A DNA stretch of 64,000 bases from JAVJUV01 sp047314965 (lineage in GTDB: Bacteria > Pseudomonadota > Alphaproteobacteria > Rhodobacterales > Rhodobacteraceae), in the NCBI RefSeq assembly GCF_047314965.1, contig NZ_JBLBVK010000055.1, positions 62,001 through 126,000 of the forward strand. Reading direction: 5' to 3'. Each line of letters starts with the position of its first letter. Within the stretch, counting starts at the first letter, position 1. The position numbers and the translations under genes were made by a program. The notes under the pieces were generated by a model that was not told where the DNA came from, ran no database searches, and worked only from the letters and a program-made list of their open reading frames with translations. Positions 25,978-33,996 of this stretch are shown here, one piece after another.

Positions 25978-27138
25978 TCAGGCCCCCAGCGGACGCAGCA
26001 ACTCGCGCCCGATGATATGGCGCTGGATCTCGGATGTCCCATCCCAGATCCGCTCGACCCGTGCATCGCGCCAGAACCGCTCGATGGGAAAATCGTCCAT
26101 CAACCCCATGCCGCCGAAAATCTGCAGCGTCGCGTCGGTGACCCGCGCCAGCATTTCGCTGGCATAGACCTTGGCCGAGGCGATCTCGCGGTTCGCAGGC
26201 AGGCCCTGGTCCAGCCGCCAGGCGCTGGCCAGCGTCAGCCAGTCGGCGGCATCGATCTCGGTCACCATGTCCGCAAGCTGGAAGGACACGCCCTGGAACT
26301 TGCCGATGGCTTGCCCGAACTGCTTGCGTTCGGCGGCATAGTTCAACGCGTAATCGAAGACCCGGCGCGCGCGCCCGACCGCCATGGTCGCGACCGTGAT
26401 GCGGGTGGCGTAGAGCCAGGTGTTCATCACCTCGAAGCCACCATCGACCTCGCCCAGAACCTGCGCGTCCGGCAGGCGGCAATCGTCGAATTCGAGGATC
26501 ATGTTCTTGTAGCCGCGATGGCTGACGCTCTTGTAGCCATCCCGGATCGTGAACCCGGGCATGCCCCGGTCCACAAGGAAGGCGGTGATCCGCTTCTTCG
26601 GCCCCTTGTCGGTCATGTCCTCGCCGGTGGCGATGAATACGATCACGAAGTCGGCGTGATCCGCCCCCGAGATGAAATGCTTGGTGCCGTTCACCACCCA
26701 GTCGCTGCCATCCCGGCGCGCAAAGCACTTCATGCCCCGCACATCCGACCCCGCGCCCGGCTCGGTCATGGCCAGCGCGTCCACCCGCTCGCCCCGGACC
26801 GCAGGCAGGAGATAGCGCTCGCGCTGGTCGCCCTCGCAGGCCATCAGGATGTTCTGCGGCCGCCCGAAGAAATGCGTCAGCGCCATCGAACCGCGCCCCA
26901 ACTCGCGCTCGACCAGTGTGAATTCCAGGTGGCTCAGCCCCGCGCCGCCCACTTCCTCGGGAAAGTTGCAGGCGTAAAAGCCCAACTCCAGCGTTTTCCG
27001 CTTGATCTCGGCGGCCACCTCGGGCGGCACCTGGCCTGTCCGCTCCACCTCAACCTCGTGAGGATAGATCTCGCGCTCGACGAAATCGCGGACCGTGTCC
27101 ACGATCATCTGCTGTTCATCGGTAAGTCCGAAGTTCAT
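25978..27138 (-). CDS. Acyl-CoA dehydrogenase, candidate gamma-butyrobetainyl-CoA dehydrogenase
   Basis: The 386-residue flavoprotein has family signatures ALAMTEPGAGSDVRGMKCFA and QIFGGMGLMDDFPIERFWRDARVERIWDGTSEIQRHIIGREL near the C-terminus. The catalytic base is normally a Glu in the ERIWDGTSE region or equivalent. The ATG at 27138 is chosen since upstream residues are not protein-like. In the island it could oxidise gamma-butyrobetainyl-CoA to crotonobetainyl-CoA for the CaiD-like hydratase. A branched-chain or short-chain acyl-CoA substrate is the alternative. Confidence 0.83.
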   Translation of the reverse strand: MNFGLTDEQQMIVDTVRDFVEREIYPHEVEVERTGQVPPEVAAEIKRKTLELGFYACNFPEEVGGAGLSHLEFTLVERELGRGSMALTHFFGRPQNILMACEGDQRERYLLPAVRGERVDALAMTEPGAGSDVRGMKCFARRDGSDWVVNGTKHFISGADHADFVIVFIATGEDMTDKGPKKRITAFLVDRGMPGFTIRDGYKSVSHRGYKNMILEFDDCRLPDAQVLGEVDGGFEVMNTWLYATRITVATMAVGRARRVFDYALNYAAERKQFGQAIGKFQGVSFQLADMVTEIDAADWLTLASAWRLDQGLPANREIASAKVYASEMLARVTDATLQIFGGMGLMDDFPIERFWRDARVERIWDGTSEIQRHIIGRELLRPLGA

Positions 27139-27180
27139 CCTTGGATCCTTTTGTTTCGCCGCCCTTCGGGCGTCGACCGG

Positions 27181-27230
27181 CCGGGGGCTCCGCCCCCGGA
27201 CCCCCGCCATACTTGCGCCAGGAAGAAAGC
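27181..27230. repeat. Intergenic palindromic element with 8-base stem, copy 2
   Basis: CCGGGGGC-TCC-GCCCCCGG (27181-27199) is a perfect stem with a 3-base loop, followed by CCCCCGCCATACTTGCGCC and GGAAGAAAG. On the minus strand it reads TTTCTTC...AAGTATGGCGGGGG, the same layout as 25931-25969. It lies in the 94-base gap between carnitine dehydrogenase and acyl-CoA dehydrogenase genes, where it could stabilise or separate the two halves of the transcript. Confidence 0.6.
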
Positions 27231-27232
27231 CA

Positions 27233-28654
27233 TCAGTCCCGCCCCTCCGCGTGGGCGCGCGCCATCGCCTCCATTTTCGCCGCCATGTCGGGCGGCGGGG
27301 GAGCAGAGCGGCGGGTGGCCATGTCCACATGAAGGAGGATCTGGTCGCCTTCGGCCAGAAGCTCTTCGTCGCCCTCGCGGATCATCCGGTGGGTAACGCG
27401 CAGCTTCTTGCCCTTCACCTCCTCGATGCGCGTCTCGCAGCGCACCCGGTCGCCCGCCATCGCCTCGGCGCGGTAGGCGGTGTTGCTCTGAACGGTGAAG
27501 AAGGAGGATCCGCTGTCGATCATCTCCGGCCCGGCTCCGAACTCGCGCAGCAGTTCATCCGTGCCGTCCGACCAGATCTGGCCGTACCGGCTTTCGTTCA
27601 TGTGCCCGTTGTAGTCGGTCCAGTCGACCGGGATCACCCGGCGCGCCGTGATCGCCGGGACGGCGGCGAGGTCGGCCGCCCGCCCCGCCGCGGGGATCGA
27701 GGCCTCGTGCTCCGCGATGAGCGCGCCCGCCGCGTTGCCTCGCGCCCTGAGCGCCCGCATCATCGAGATCAGGTTGGTATCGCGCTTGCGCTCCAGCTCG
27801 CGGATCGTCATGTGTCCCGACTGCGCGTCGGACTGGTCGCCGATCGCGCGGATCAGCTCGTCGGTCAGCTCCGGCACATCCATCAGCTTGGTCCAGGGCC
27901 AGCTGAGGCAGGGCCCGAACTGGGCGATGAAATGCGCCATGCCGCCTTCGCCGCCCGCGATCCGGTAGGTCTCGAACAGCCCCATCTGCGCCCAGCGGAG
28001 CCCGAAGCCGTAACGGATCGCGTTGTCGATTTCCTCGGTCGTGGCGATGCCGTCCCGGACCAGCCAGAGCGCCTCGCGCCAGACTGCCTCGAGGAAACGG
28101 TCGGCGATATGGGCGTCGATTTCCTTGCGGACTTCCAGAGGATAGAGACCCCAGCCCTTCAGGAATCCCTTGGCGCGTTCGATGATCGCGGGGACCGCGC
28201 CCTCGCCCGGCACGACCTCGATCAGCGGCAACAGGTAGACCGGGTTGAACGGATGGGCGACGAAGACGCGCGCGCCGGTCGCCATGCCTTCGCGGAGTTC
28301 CGAGGGCTTGAAGCCGGAGGTGGAGGAGCCAAGCGGCGCGTCCGGGTTCGCCGCCTCGATCTCGGCATAGACCCTGTGCTTGAGGTCGAGCCGTTCCGGC
28401 ACGCTTTCCTGGATGTAATCGGCCCCCTCGACCGCCTCGGCGATGGTCTTCGCCCAGGTCAGCCGGCCTTCGGGCGGAAGCGCCCGGTCATAGAGCATCG
28501 GGAGCGCCCAGCGCGCGTTCACCAGCACCTCGCCGATCTTGCGCTCCGCTTCCGGATCGGGGTCGTAGATCACCACGTCCCAGCCATTCAGGAGGAACCG
28601 CGCGGCCCAGCCGCCGCCGATCACGCCCCCGCCAATCACCGCTGCCTTGCTCAT
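27233..28654 (-). CDS. lcdH: L-carnitine 3-dehydrogenase fused to betainyl-CoA thioesterase
   Basis: The 473-residue protein has two parts. Residues 1 to about 320 form a 3-hydroxyacyl-CoA-dehydrogenase-like NAD enzyme (AVIGGGVIGGGWAARFLLNG; SSTSGFKPSEL; VAHPFNPVYLLPLIEVV; FLEAVWREALWLV). The rest is a hotdog thioesterase (VDWTDYNGHMNESRYGQIW, with the GHxN pattern). This fusion oxidises L-carnitine to 3-dehydrocarnitine and releases glycine betaine from betainyl-CoA. Pseudomonas has the two functions as separate CdhA and CdhB. The ATG at 28654 overlaps the SDR stop as ATGA. The BKACE and CdhR genes upstream strongly support the assignment. Confidence 0.87.
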   Translation of the reverse strand: MSKAAVIGGGVIGGGWAARFLLNGWDVVIYDPDPEAERKIGEVLVNARWALPMLYDRALPPEGRLTWAKTIAEAVEGADYIQESVPERLDLKHRVYAEIEAANPDAPLGSSTSGFKPSELREGMATGARVFVAHPFNPVYLLPLIEVVPGEGAVPAIIERAKGFLKGWGLYPLEVRKEIDAHIADRFLEAVWREALWLVRDGIATTEEIDNAIRYGFGLRWAQMGLFETYRIAGGEGGMAHFIAQFGPCLSWPWTKLMDVPELTDELIRAIGDQSDAQSGHMTIRELERKRDTNLISMMRALRARGNAAGALIAEHEASIPAAGRAADLAAVPAITARRVIPVDWTDYNGHMNESRYGQIWSDGTDELLREFGAGPEMIDSGSSFFTVQSNTAYRAEAMAGDRVRCETRIEEVKGKKLRVTHRMIREGDEELLAEGDQILLHVDMATRRSAPPPPDMAAKMEAMARAHAEGRD

Positions 28655-29415
28655 GCGCTGTTCGTCTCCGTATGTCCGTCTATGGCGATCGCCTGCCCGC
28701 TGATCTTCGACGCGCCGGGCGAGGCCAGCCACAGAACCGTGTCGGCCACGTCATCCGCCGTGACCCATGTTTTCAGCGACGTGCCCGACGCATACTCGCG
28801 GCGGATCACTTCCGGGTCCTTGCCGCTCGCCGCCGCCTGGTTCTTCAACATCCGTTCCATCCGCGGCCCTTCGACCGCGCCCGGGCAGATCGCGTTCACG
28901 CGCACGCCCGCCGGGCCCAACTCCATCGCCAGCGTCTTCATCAGCCCGATGATCCCCCACTTGGCCGCGGCATAGGGCGACCGGTTGGGATGGCCCCACT
29001 GGCCGGAGGTGGACGAGGTCAGGACGATCAGCCCGGAGCCGGCCGCCCGCATCACCCGCGCCGCCCAGCGGCAGGTCAGGTATGCCCCGTCCAGATTGAC
29101 CGCGATGCAGTCGCGCCAGTCCTGGAACGCCAGCGTTTCGATCCGCCCGGCCGGCCCCCCGGTGCCAGCATTCGCGCAGACCACATCCGCGCCGCCCCAA
29201 TCCGCCTCGATCCGGGCGAGAAACGCATCCATCGCGGCCTCGTCCCGCACATCCACCGCCTCGGCGCGAATGCCGGGGTTTGCGGCGGCGAAGCCCGCCA
29301 CGGCTGTGGCATCCGCGTCGCAAACCGCCACCCGGTCGCCCTCTGCCGCGAAGCGTTCCGCCATCCGTGCCCCGATCCCCGAGGCGCCGCCCGTGATCAC
29401 CACCCGGCGGCTCAC
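28651..29415 (-). CDS. Short-chain dehydrogenase in the carnitine operon
   Basis: This is a classical SDR of 254 residues: VVITGGASGIGARMAERF, the NAG motif in CANAGTGGP, Ser in LTSSTSGQWG, catalytic YAAAK and C-terminal GQAIAIDG. The Asp in AVCDADA after the second strand favours NAD over NADP. It is coupled by 4-base overlaps between the SGNH hydrolase and lcdH. It could be a D-carnitine dehydrogenase feeding 3-dehydrocarnitine, a known activity in some Agrobacterium-type bacteria, but that is only positional inference. Confidence 0.82.
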   Translation of the reverse strand: MSRRVVITGGASGIGARMAERFAAEGDRVAVCDADATAVAGFAAANPGIRAEAVDVRDEAAMDAFLARIEADWGGADVVCANAGTGGPAGRIETLAFQDWRDCIAVNLDGAYLTCRWAARVMRAAGSGLIVLTSSTSGQWGHPNRSPYAAAKWGIIGLMKTLAMELGPAGVRVNAICPGAVEGPRMERMLKNQAAASGKDPEVIRREYASGTSLKTWVTADDVADTVLWLASPGASKISGQAIAIDGHTETNSA

Positions 29416-30038
29416 GTGAAGATCGTCCTGACCTTGGCGGCCACCGCGCGGCCAAGCGTGCCATGGGCCGCGGCGGACAAATGGACGCCGTCGAGCTCGT
29501 CGACTTCGATCAGCGTGCCCGCATCCACGAACTCGGCACCGTTCTCACGCGCGAAGCGTTCCATCTGCGCGGGCAGGCCCGCCAGCCGCGCCTCGGCGCC
29601 CCGAAAGATCTCGGCAAGATCGCCCCGCTCCTTCACCGGCGCAGGGCAGATCACCATCGAGCGGCTCACGATCTCCAGCTTGGCGGCTTCCTTCAAAAGC
29701 CGTGCCACGCCCAGCGCCACGTCCTGCGGCCCGAGATTGAAGCGCTGCTTGAGGTCGTTGGTGCCCAGCTTGATGATCAGAAGGTCGATCGGACGGTGCG
29801 ACTCCAGGATGGCCCGGAAGCTTCGGAGACCGTTGCGGTATTCACCCTCGACCGGGTCATCGAACACGGTCGTCCGGCCCGGCAGGCCTTCGACCACCAC
29901 ATCCCAGCCCGCCCCGAGTTCGGCTTCCATCACACCGGCCCAGCGCACATGCTTGGGGTGAATCGGATCGCTGCCCAGCGCGGGCATCGGCCCGGTGCCG
30001 AAGGTGTTGGAGTCGCCGTAGCACAGAATGCGCTTCAT
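29412..30038 (-). CDS. SGNH/GDSL hydrolase in the carnitine operon
   Basis: The 208-residue esterase-fold protein shows the SGNH blocks: nucleophile Ser in ILCYGDSNTFGTG, Gly in GLPGRTT, Asn in KLGTNDLKQRF and the Asp-His pair in DELDGVHLSAAAHGTLG. There is no signal peptide, so it acts in the cytoplasm. It overlaps the BKACE and SDR genes by 4 bases on each side. A role hydrolysing O-acylcarnitines (as acylcarnitine esterase) or a CoA ester would fit, but this is inference. Arylesterase-like activity is the family default. Confidence 0.82.
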   Translation of the reverse strand: MKRILCYGDSNTFGTGPMPALGSDPIHPKHVRWAGVMEAELGAGWDVVVEGLPGRTTVFDDPVEGEYRNGLRSFRAILESHRPIDLLIIKLGTNDLKQRFNLGPQDVALGVARLLKEAAKLEIVSRSMVICPAPVKERGDLAEIFRGAEARLAGLPAQMERFARENGAEFVDAGTLIEVDELDGVHLSAAAHGTLGRAVAAKVRTIFT

Positions 30039-30943
30039 ACCGGCGCCCTCTTCGTGAGGTTCAGCTTCGCGCGCACTTCGTCCGGCCCGATCACCCGCGC
30101 GCCAAGCCCCTCGATGATGCCGACCGCACGTTCGACAAGCTGTTCGTTCGTCGCCAGTTGTCCCTTGCCGAGCCAGAGGTTGTCCTCCAGCCCGACCCGC
30201 ACGTTACCCCCCGCCAGAACGGCGGCTGCGACATATGCCATCTGGTTCCGGCCGAGCGAGAAGGCGCTGAAGGTCCAGTCCTTGGGCACGTTATTCACCA
30301 TCGCCATGAAGGTGTTCAGGTCGTCCGGCGCGCCCCACGGCACGCCCATGCACAGCTGGACCAGCGCGGGGCCTTTCAGAACGCCCTCCTCCACCAATTG
30401 CTTGGCGAACCAGAGATGGCCCGTGTCGAAGGCCTCGATCTCGGGCAGGACGCCCAGCTCCGTCATCATGCCGCCCATCGCCCGCAGCATGCCGGGCGTG
30501 TTGGTCATCACGTAATCGGCTTCCGCGAAATTCATCGTGCCGCAGTCCAGCGTGCAAATCTCCGGCCGGCATTCGGCCACGTGGACAACGCGCTCGGTGG
30601 CCCCCGCCATGTCGGTTCCGTTCGAGAGCGGCAAGGGAGATTCGACCGGCCCGAACACCATGTCGCCACCCATCCCCGCCGTCAGGTTCAGCACCACGTC
30701 GGTATCGGCGTCGCGAATCCGGTCGGTCACCTCGCGGAACATCTTCGGATCGCGGCTCGGCGCGCCGGTCTCGGGATCGCGCACGTGGCAATGCACCACG
30801 GCCGCCCCGGCCTTGGCCGCTGCAATGGCGCTGTCGGCGATCTCTTTCGGCGAGCGGGGCACATGGGGGCTTCGGTCCTGCGTCGAGCCTGATCCGGTTA
30901 CGGCACAGGTGATAAAGACCTCGCGGTTCATCTCTAGCGGCAT
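30035..30943 (-). CDS. BKACE (DUF849) 3-dehydrocarnitine cleavage enzyme, CdhC-type
   Basis: The 302-residue protein is a beta-keto acid cleavage enzyme. The zinc-binding HxH lies in AGAAVVHCHVRDPETG, the substrate strand in VVLNLTAGMG, and the late Glu in VRVGLEDNLWL. It starts at 30943 after a GGGAGG site. BKACE enzymes transfer the keto acid to acetyl-CoA; in carnitine operons dehydrocarnitine plus acetyl-CoA gives betainyl-CoA plus acetoacetate. It heads the operon SGNH-SDR-lcdH, which places it firmly in this pathway. Other beta-keto acids are used by other family members. Confidence 0.87.
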   Translation of the reverse strand: MPLEMNREVFITCAVTGSGSTQDRSPHVPRSPKEIADSAIAAAKAGAAVVHCHVRDPETGAPSRDPKMFREVTDRIRDADTDVVLNLTAGMGGDMVFGPVESPLPLSNGTDMAGATERVVHVAECRPEICTLDCGTMNFAEADYVMTNTPGMLRAMGGMMTELGVLPEIEAFDTGHLWFAKQLVEEGVLKGPALVQLCMGVPWGAPDDLNTFMAMVNNVPKDWTFSAFSLGRNQMAYVAAAVLAGGNVRVGLEDNLWLGKGQLATNEQLVERAVGIIEGLGARVIGPDEVRAKLNLTKRAPV

Positions 30944-31012
30944 CGGTATCCTCCCTTTGGCAAAGACGTTACGTGGCTTGACGCCATTCATTGTGCTGTT
31001 TTAGCGTCCATC

Positions 31013-31987
31013 ATGCCGAATTGGATCATTCCGAACGACCGCACCCAAAGGATCAGCTTCGTGCTGTTCGACCGGTTTTCGAACCACGGTTTCGCCAATG
31101 CGCTGGAGCCGCTCCGGGCCGCGAACACCTTTCTGGGGCGTGCCGCCTATGACTGGACGATCCTCACGCTCGACGGAGGGCCGGTGCGCACATCCGCCGG
31201 CGTCACCATCCTGCCCGACGGGCGTTTCGACGGAACCGCCTCGGGCGACGCGCTGATCCTGCTGCCCAGCTACGGCTATCGAGATTTCGCGACACCGGCG
31301 CTTGCCCGCACGCTGCGAGCCGCCTCGAAACGCTTCGGCGCGCTGATCGGGCTTGACGCGGGTGCCTGGCTGCTGGCTTCTGCCGGGCTCCTCGACGGCT
31401 ATCGCGCCACGATCCATTTCGACGAGTTCGACGCCTTCTCCGAACGCTTCCCCGAGGTGAACGCGACCCGCGCCCGCTGGGTCGACGACGGCGACCGCCT
31501 GACAGCCGCGGGCGCCGTTACCTCCTTCGAGATGATGATGGCGCTGATCGCCCGCACCCACGGCACCGCGCTGACGCTCCGGATCGCGTCACTTTTCTCG
31601 GCCCCCGACCCGTCCGCCCCGGGCCCGCTAGCGCCCCGGGGCAGCGACCGGCGCGTGGCGCGTGCAGTGGCGCTGATGGAGGACAACGTGGAACGGCCGA
31701 TGGCATTGCCCGCCGTCGCCACAAGGGTCGGGTGCAGCCAGCGTGATCTCGAAGCACGTTTCGCGCGCGCCTTCGGCGCCACGCCCAGGCAGGTCTATAC
31801 ACATATCCGCCTGACCGCAGCGCACCGGCTTGTGACGGAGACGCCGCTCTCGATCGCGGAAATCGCCGGGAGAACGGGTTACGACGACGCCAGCGCCTTC
31901 AGTCGCGCCTTCCGACGGGAATTCGGCGAGGCACCTCGCAGCCTGCGCGCCCAGCACGACGGCCCGAGCGTCCGGCAGACCGCCTGA
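31013..31987 (+). CDS. GlxA-type AraC regulator of carnitine catabolism (CdhR-like)
   Basis: The 324-residue protein has an N-terminal DJ-1/PfpI-like amidotransferase fold (FVLFDRFSNHGFANALEPLRAAN) and a C-terminal AraC double helix-turn-helix (VGCSQRDLEARFARAFGATPRQVYTHIRL, then GYDDASAFSRAFRREFG). This is the architecture of CdhR, the carnitine-responsive activator of Pseudomonas cdhABC. It is divergent from the BKACE gene with 70 bases between starts, so both promoters share that gap. Assignment to carnitine is from context plus domain architecture. Confidence 0.87.
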   Translation: MPNWIIPNDRTQRISFVLFDRFSNHGFANALEPLRAANTFLGRAAYDWTILTLDGGPVRTSAGVTILPDGRFDGTASGDALILLPSYGYRDFATPALARTLRAASKRFGALIGLDAGAWLLASAGLLDGYRATIHFDEFDAFSERFPEVNATRARWVDDGDRLTAAGAVTSFEMMMALIARTHGTALTLRIASLFSAPDPSAPGPLAPRGSDRRVARAVALMEDNVERPMALPAVATRVGCSQRDLEARFARAFGATPRQVYTHIRLTAAHRLVTETPLSIAEIAGRTGYDDASAFSRAFRREFGEAPRSLRAQHDGPSVRQTA

Positions 31988-32008
31988 CGGTTTCGACCGG
32001 GCAACGCC

Positions 32009-33226
32009 TTAGTCGTAGCTGCGCGTATCCTCGATCACGACGCCGTCGCGCGGCAGGCTGCCCGGCGCGACCCGTTCGATCGTCCCGGAAAGCTTCAGCA
32101 CTTCTCGAACGCTCGTCGCGACGGCGTCCGCGTCGATGCCCTCGCCCTCGACGCGCACGACCATCGTATCCGCTTCGCCTTCGCGGCCTGCAATGACACG
32201 GGCGCGGGCGACCTCCGGGTGGCGCGCAACCAGCGCCGCAACCTGCTCGGGGCGAACGAACATGCCCTTGATCTTGGTGGTCTGGTCGGCGCGACCCATC
32301 CAGCCCCGGATGCGCATATTGGTCCGCCCGCAGGGACTTTCCCCCGGCAAGACCGCCGACAGATCGCCCGTGGCGAAGCGGATCAGCGGATAGTCGCGGT
32401 TGAAACTCGTGACGACGACCTCGCCGACCTCACCCTCCGCCACCGGATCACCGGTGCCGGGCGTCACGATCTCGACGATCACGCCCTCGTCCACGATCAT
32501 GCCGTCCATGGCCGGCGTCTCGTAGGCGATCAGGCCCAGGTCCGCCGTCGCATAACACTGAAGGCAGGATATGCCCCTGTCCGCATAGTACTGGCGCAGC
32601 GACGGAAACAGCGCCCCGCCGGATACCGCCGCCTTGGTGATTTTCAGGGTCAGCCCCAGGGCATCGGCCTTCTCGAGGATCACTTTCAGATAGTCCGGCG
32701 TGCCGGCATAGACCGTCACGCCCATGTCGGCCGCCGCCTGCGCCTGCAACTCGGTCTGCCCCGTTCCGGCAGGGAACACCGCCGCACCCACCGCTTCGGC
32801 GCCACTTTCAAAGATCATGCCCGCCGGGGTCATGTGATAGCCGAAACAGTTCTGGACGATATCGCCGCGGCCCACGCCCGCGGCATGCAGGAAACGGCCC
32901 AACCGCCACCAGTCGCCGCCGCGCATCCCCGGTTCGTTGATCGGGCCCGGAGACTGGTGCAGATGATCGAACTGATGAGCCGCACGCGTCGTCAGGCCGC
33001 CAAAGGGCGGGGTCGCCTGCTGAAGCGCCACGAGATCCGACTTGCGCAGAACCGGAAGCGCCGCCAGCGCCTCGCGCCCGTCGATCGCGGCGGCATCGAT
33101 ATTCTTCAGACCCGCATATCCGGGCAACTTCTGCGCCACTGCGATCTGCTTTGGCAATGTCTCGGCGATCAGAGCGGCCCTTTCCCCGGCGCTCTGAGTT
33201 TCAAACTCGTCGTATGGTTGCTTCAT
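32009..33226 (-). CDS. Phenylacetate-CoA ligase-like (PaaK family) adenylate-forming enzyme
   Basis: A 405-residue AMP-binding enzyme of the PaaK type. Visible blocks are YATADLGLIAYET (adenine region), YPLIRFATGDLSAVLPGESPCGRTNMRIRGWMGRADQTTKIKGMFVRPEQV, typical of PaaK hinge and C-terminal domains. The usual SSGTTGKP P-loop is replaced by HLHQSPGPINEPG, so ATP binding may be unusual. Start at 33226 overlaps the small upstream gene as ATGA. PaaK-like proteins activate aryl or acyl acids, but no phenylacetate genes are near and the substrate is unknown. Confidence 0.78.
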   Translation of the reverse strand: MKQPYDEFETQSAGERAALIAETLPKQIAVAQKLPGYAGLKNIDAAAIDGREALAALPVLRKSDLVALQQATPPFGGLTTRAAHQFDHLHQSPGPINEPGMRGGDWWRLGRFLHAAGVGRGDIVQNCFGYHMTPAGMIFESGAEAVGAAVFPAGTGQTELQAQAAADMGVTVYAGTPDYLKVILEKADALGLTLKITKAAVSGGALFPSLRQYYADRGISCLQCYATADLGLIAYETPAMDGMIVDEGVIVEIVTPGTGDPVAEGEVGEVVVTSFNRDYPLIRFATGDLSAVLPGESPCGRTNMRIRGWMGRADQTTKIKGMFVRPEQVAALVARHPEVARARVIAGREGEADTMVVRVEGEGIDADAVATSVREVLKLSGTIERVAPGSLPRDGVVIEDTRSYD

Positions 33227-33471
33227 TCCGTCTCGCTGTCGTCCCGGTCGTAAAGGTACAGCGTCACCATGCCGTCCAGGCGGTCTGCCCACAAGACCGC
33301 CTCGCGCACGGAAATGCCGTCACGCTCGGCATAGTCGATCTCGACCCCTATTCCGAACTCGACCTTGTCGGAGTCGTCCGCCGCATTGTCTTTCGCCGCA
33401 GACTCCACCACCGCAAGAACGGAACTCCAGCGATACGGGCGCGACCGCAAGTCGATGAAATTAACAATCAT
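33223..33471 (-). CDS. Small acidic protein coupled to the PaaK-like ligase
   Basis: The 82-residue protein (starting MIVNFIDLRSRPYRWSSVLAVVES) has no membrane segment or signal peptide, and its second half is rich in Asp and Glu. An upstream GGGGAAA is the likely ribosome-binding site. Its stop overlaps the PaaK-like ATG as ATGA, so the two are almost certainly co-translated, suggesting a partner or regulator. No family is recognised. Confidence 0.65.
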   Translation of the reverse strand: MIVNFIDLRSRPYRWSSVLAVVESAAKDNAADDSDKVEFGIGVEIDYAERDGISVREAVLWADRLDGMVTLYLYDRDDSETE

Positions 33472-33798
33472 ATTTTCCCCACACGTCCGAAATATCTAAC
33501 TTCGGCTATGCTTCTTTCTCAAATCAAATCCGGCTTTATTCAAGAAAATCTCAATATCTGCTGAATGCTGGTCCCGCTTTCCGCACAATCATGCGCTTTG
33601 GGCAATACAATTTCTTAAATCTGCGGTTGATTTGCTCTTCCGGGCGACATTGCTGCAATCAGATCATTTGCACAGCAGGTCTTGAGGGGCACTCTCTTCC
33701 GGGACTGGATTTCGGAGGCCAAAGCCTGCCCGATGGAGTGTCGCGGCCCGCAATCGCGGACCGCGCACTGATCGTTCGCTTGCGTATTCCGCCGGGCG
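33472..33798. other. AT-richer intergenic region
   Basis: About 330 bases between the small acidic gene and the 27-residue peptide gene are clearly less GC-rich than neighbours. Frames that are open here do not look protein-like. A palindromic GCGGCCCGCAATCGCGGACCGC-type stretch around 33740-33765 could form a hairpin. The likely content is the promoter for the leftward gene pair and the terminator of the peptide gene. Confidence 0.4.
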
Positions 33799-33882
33799 TC
33801 AGCCCATCAGCAAGACCAGCGCGGGTGCGCCAAGCATACCCGCCGTGATCAGCGTCATCGCAAGGGTAAGGCCCTTGAACAT
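33799..33882 (-). CDS. Unannotated 27-residue hydrophobic peptide
   Basis: An ATG at 33882 opens a 27-codon frame (MFKGLTLAMTLITAGMLGAP..., ending LVLLMG) with a stop at 33799. It codes for one hydrophobic helix with a single Lys near the N-terminus. An AGAGGA ribosome-binding site lies 7 bases upstream. It is alone in a 525-base gap between the small acidic gene (33471) and the MDR gene (33997). Its length, RBS and clean hydrophobicity suggest a real membrane microprotein, but no homology can be claimed. Confidence 0.5.
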   Translation of the reverse strand: MFKGLTLAMTLITAGMLGAPALVLLMG

Positions 33883-33996
33883 GAGAAGTCCTCTTCGCTC
33901 GTGTTTCTTGTCCACGGTGACCTAGCGGGCGAGGCGCACGCGCGTATGCGTCCGCCTGTCGCACTAAGCCGAAAAAAACTCGAGAAATGTTAAGCG

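Noticed and set aside
27233..28654. Fatty-acid beta-oxidation 3-hydroxyacyl-CoA dehydrogenase
   Set aside because: The thioesterase fusion, BKACE and CdhR-type neighbours fit carnitine dehydrogenase instead.
33591..33848. 85-residue rightward frame in the low-GC gap
   Set aside because: Composition resembles non-coding sequence and there is no ribosome-binding site; the opposite-strand 27-residue peptide is better supported.
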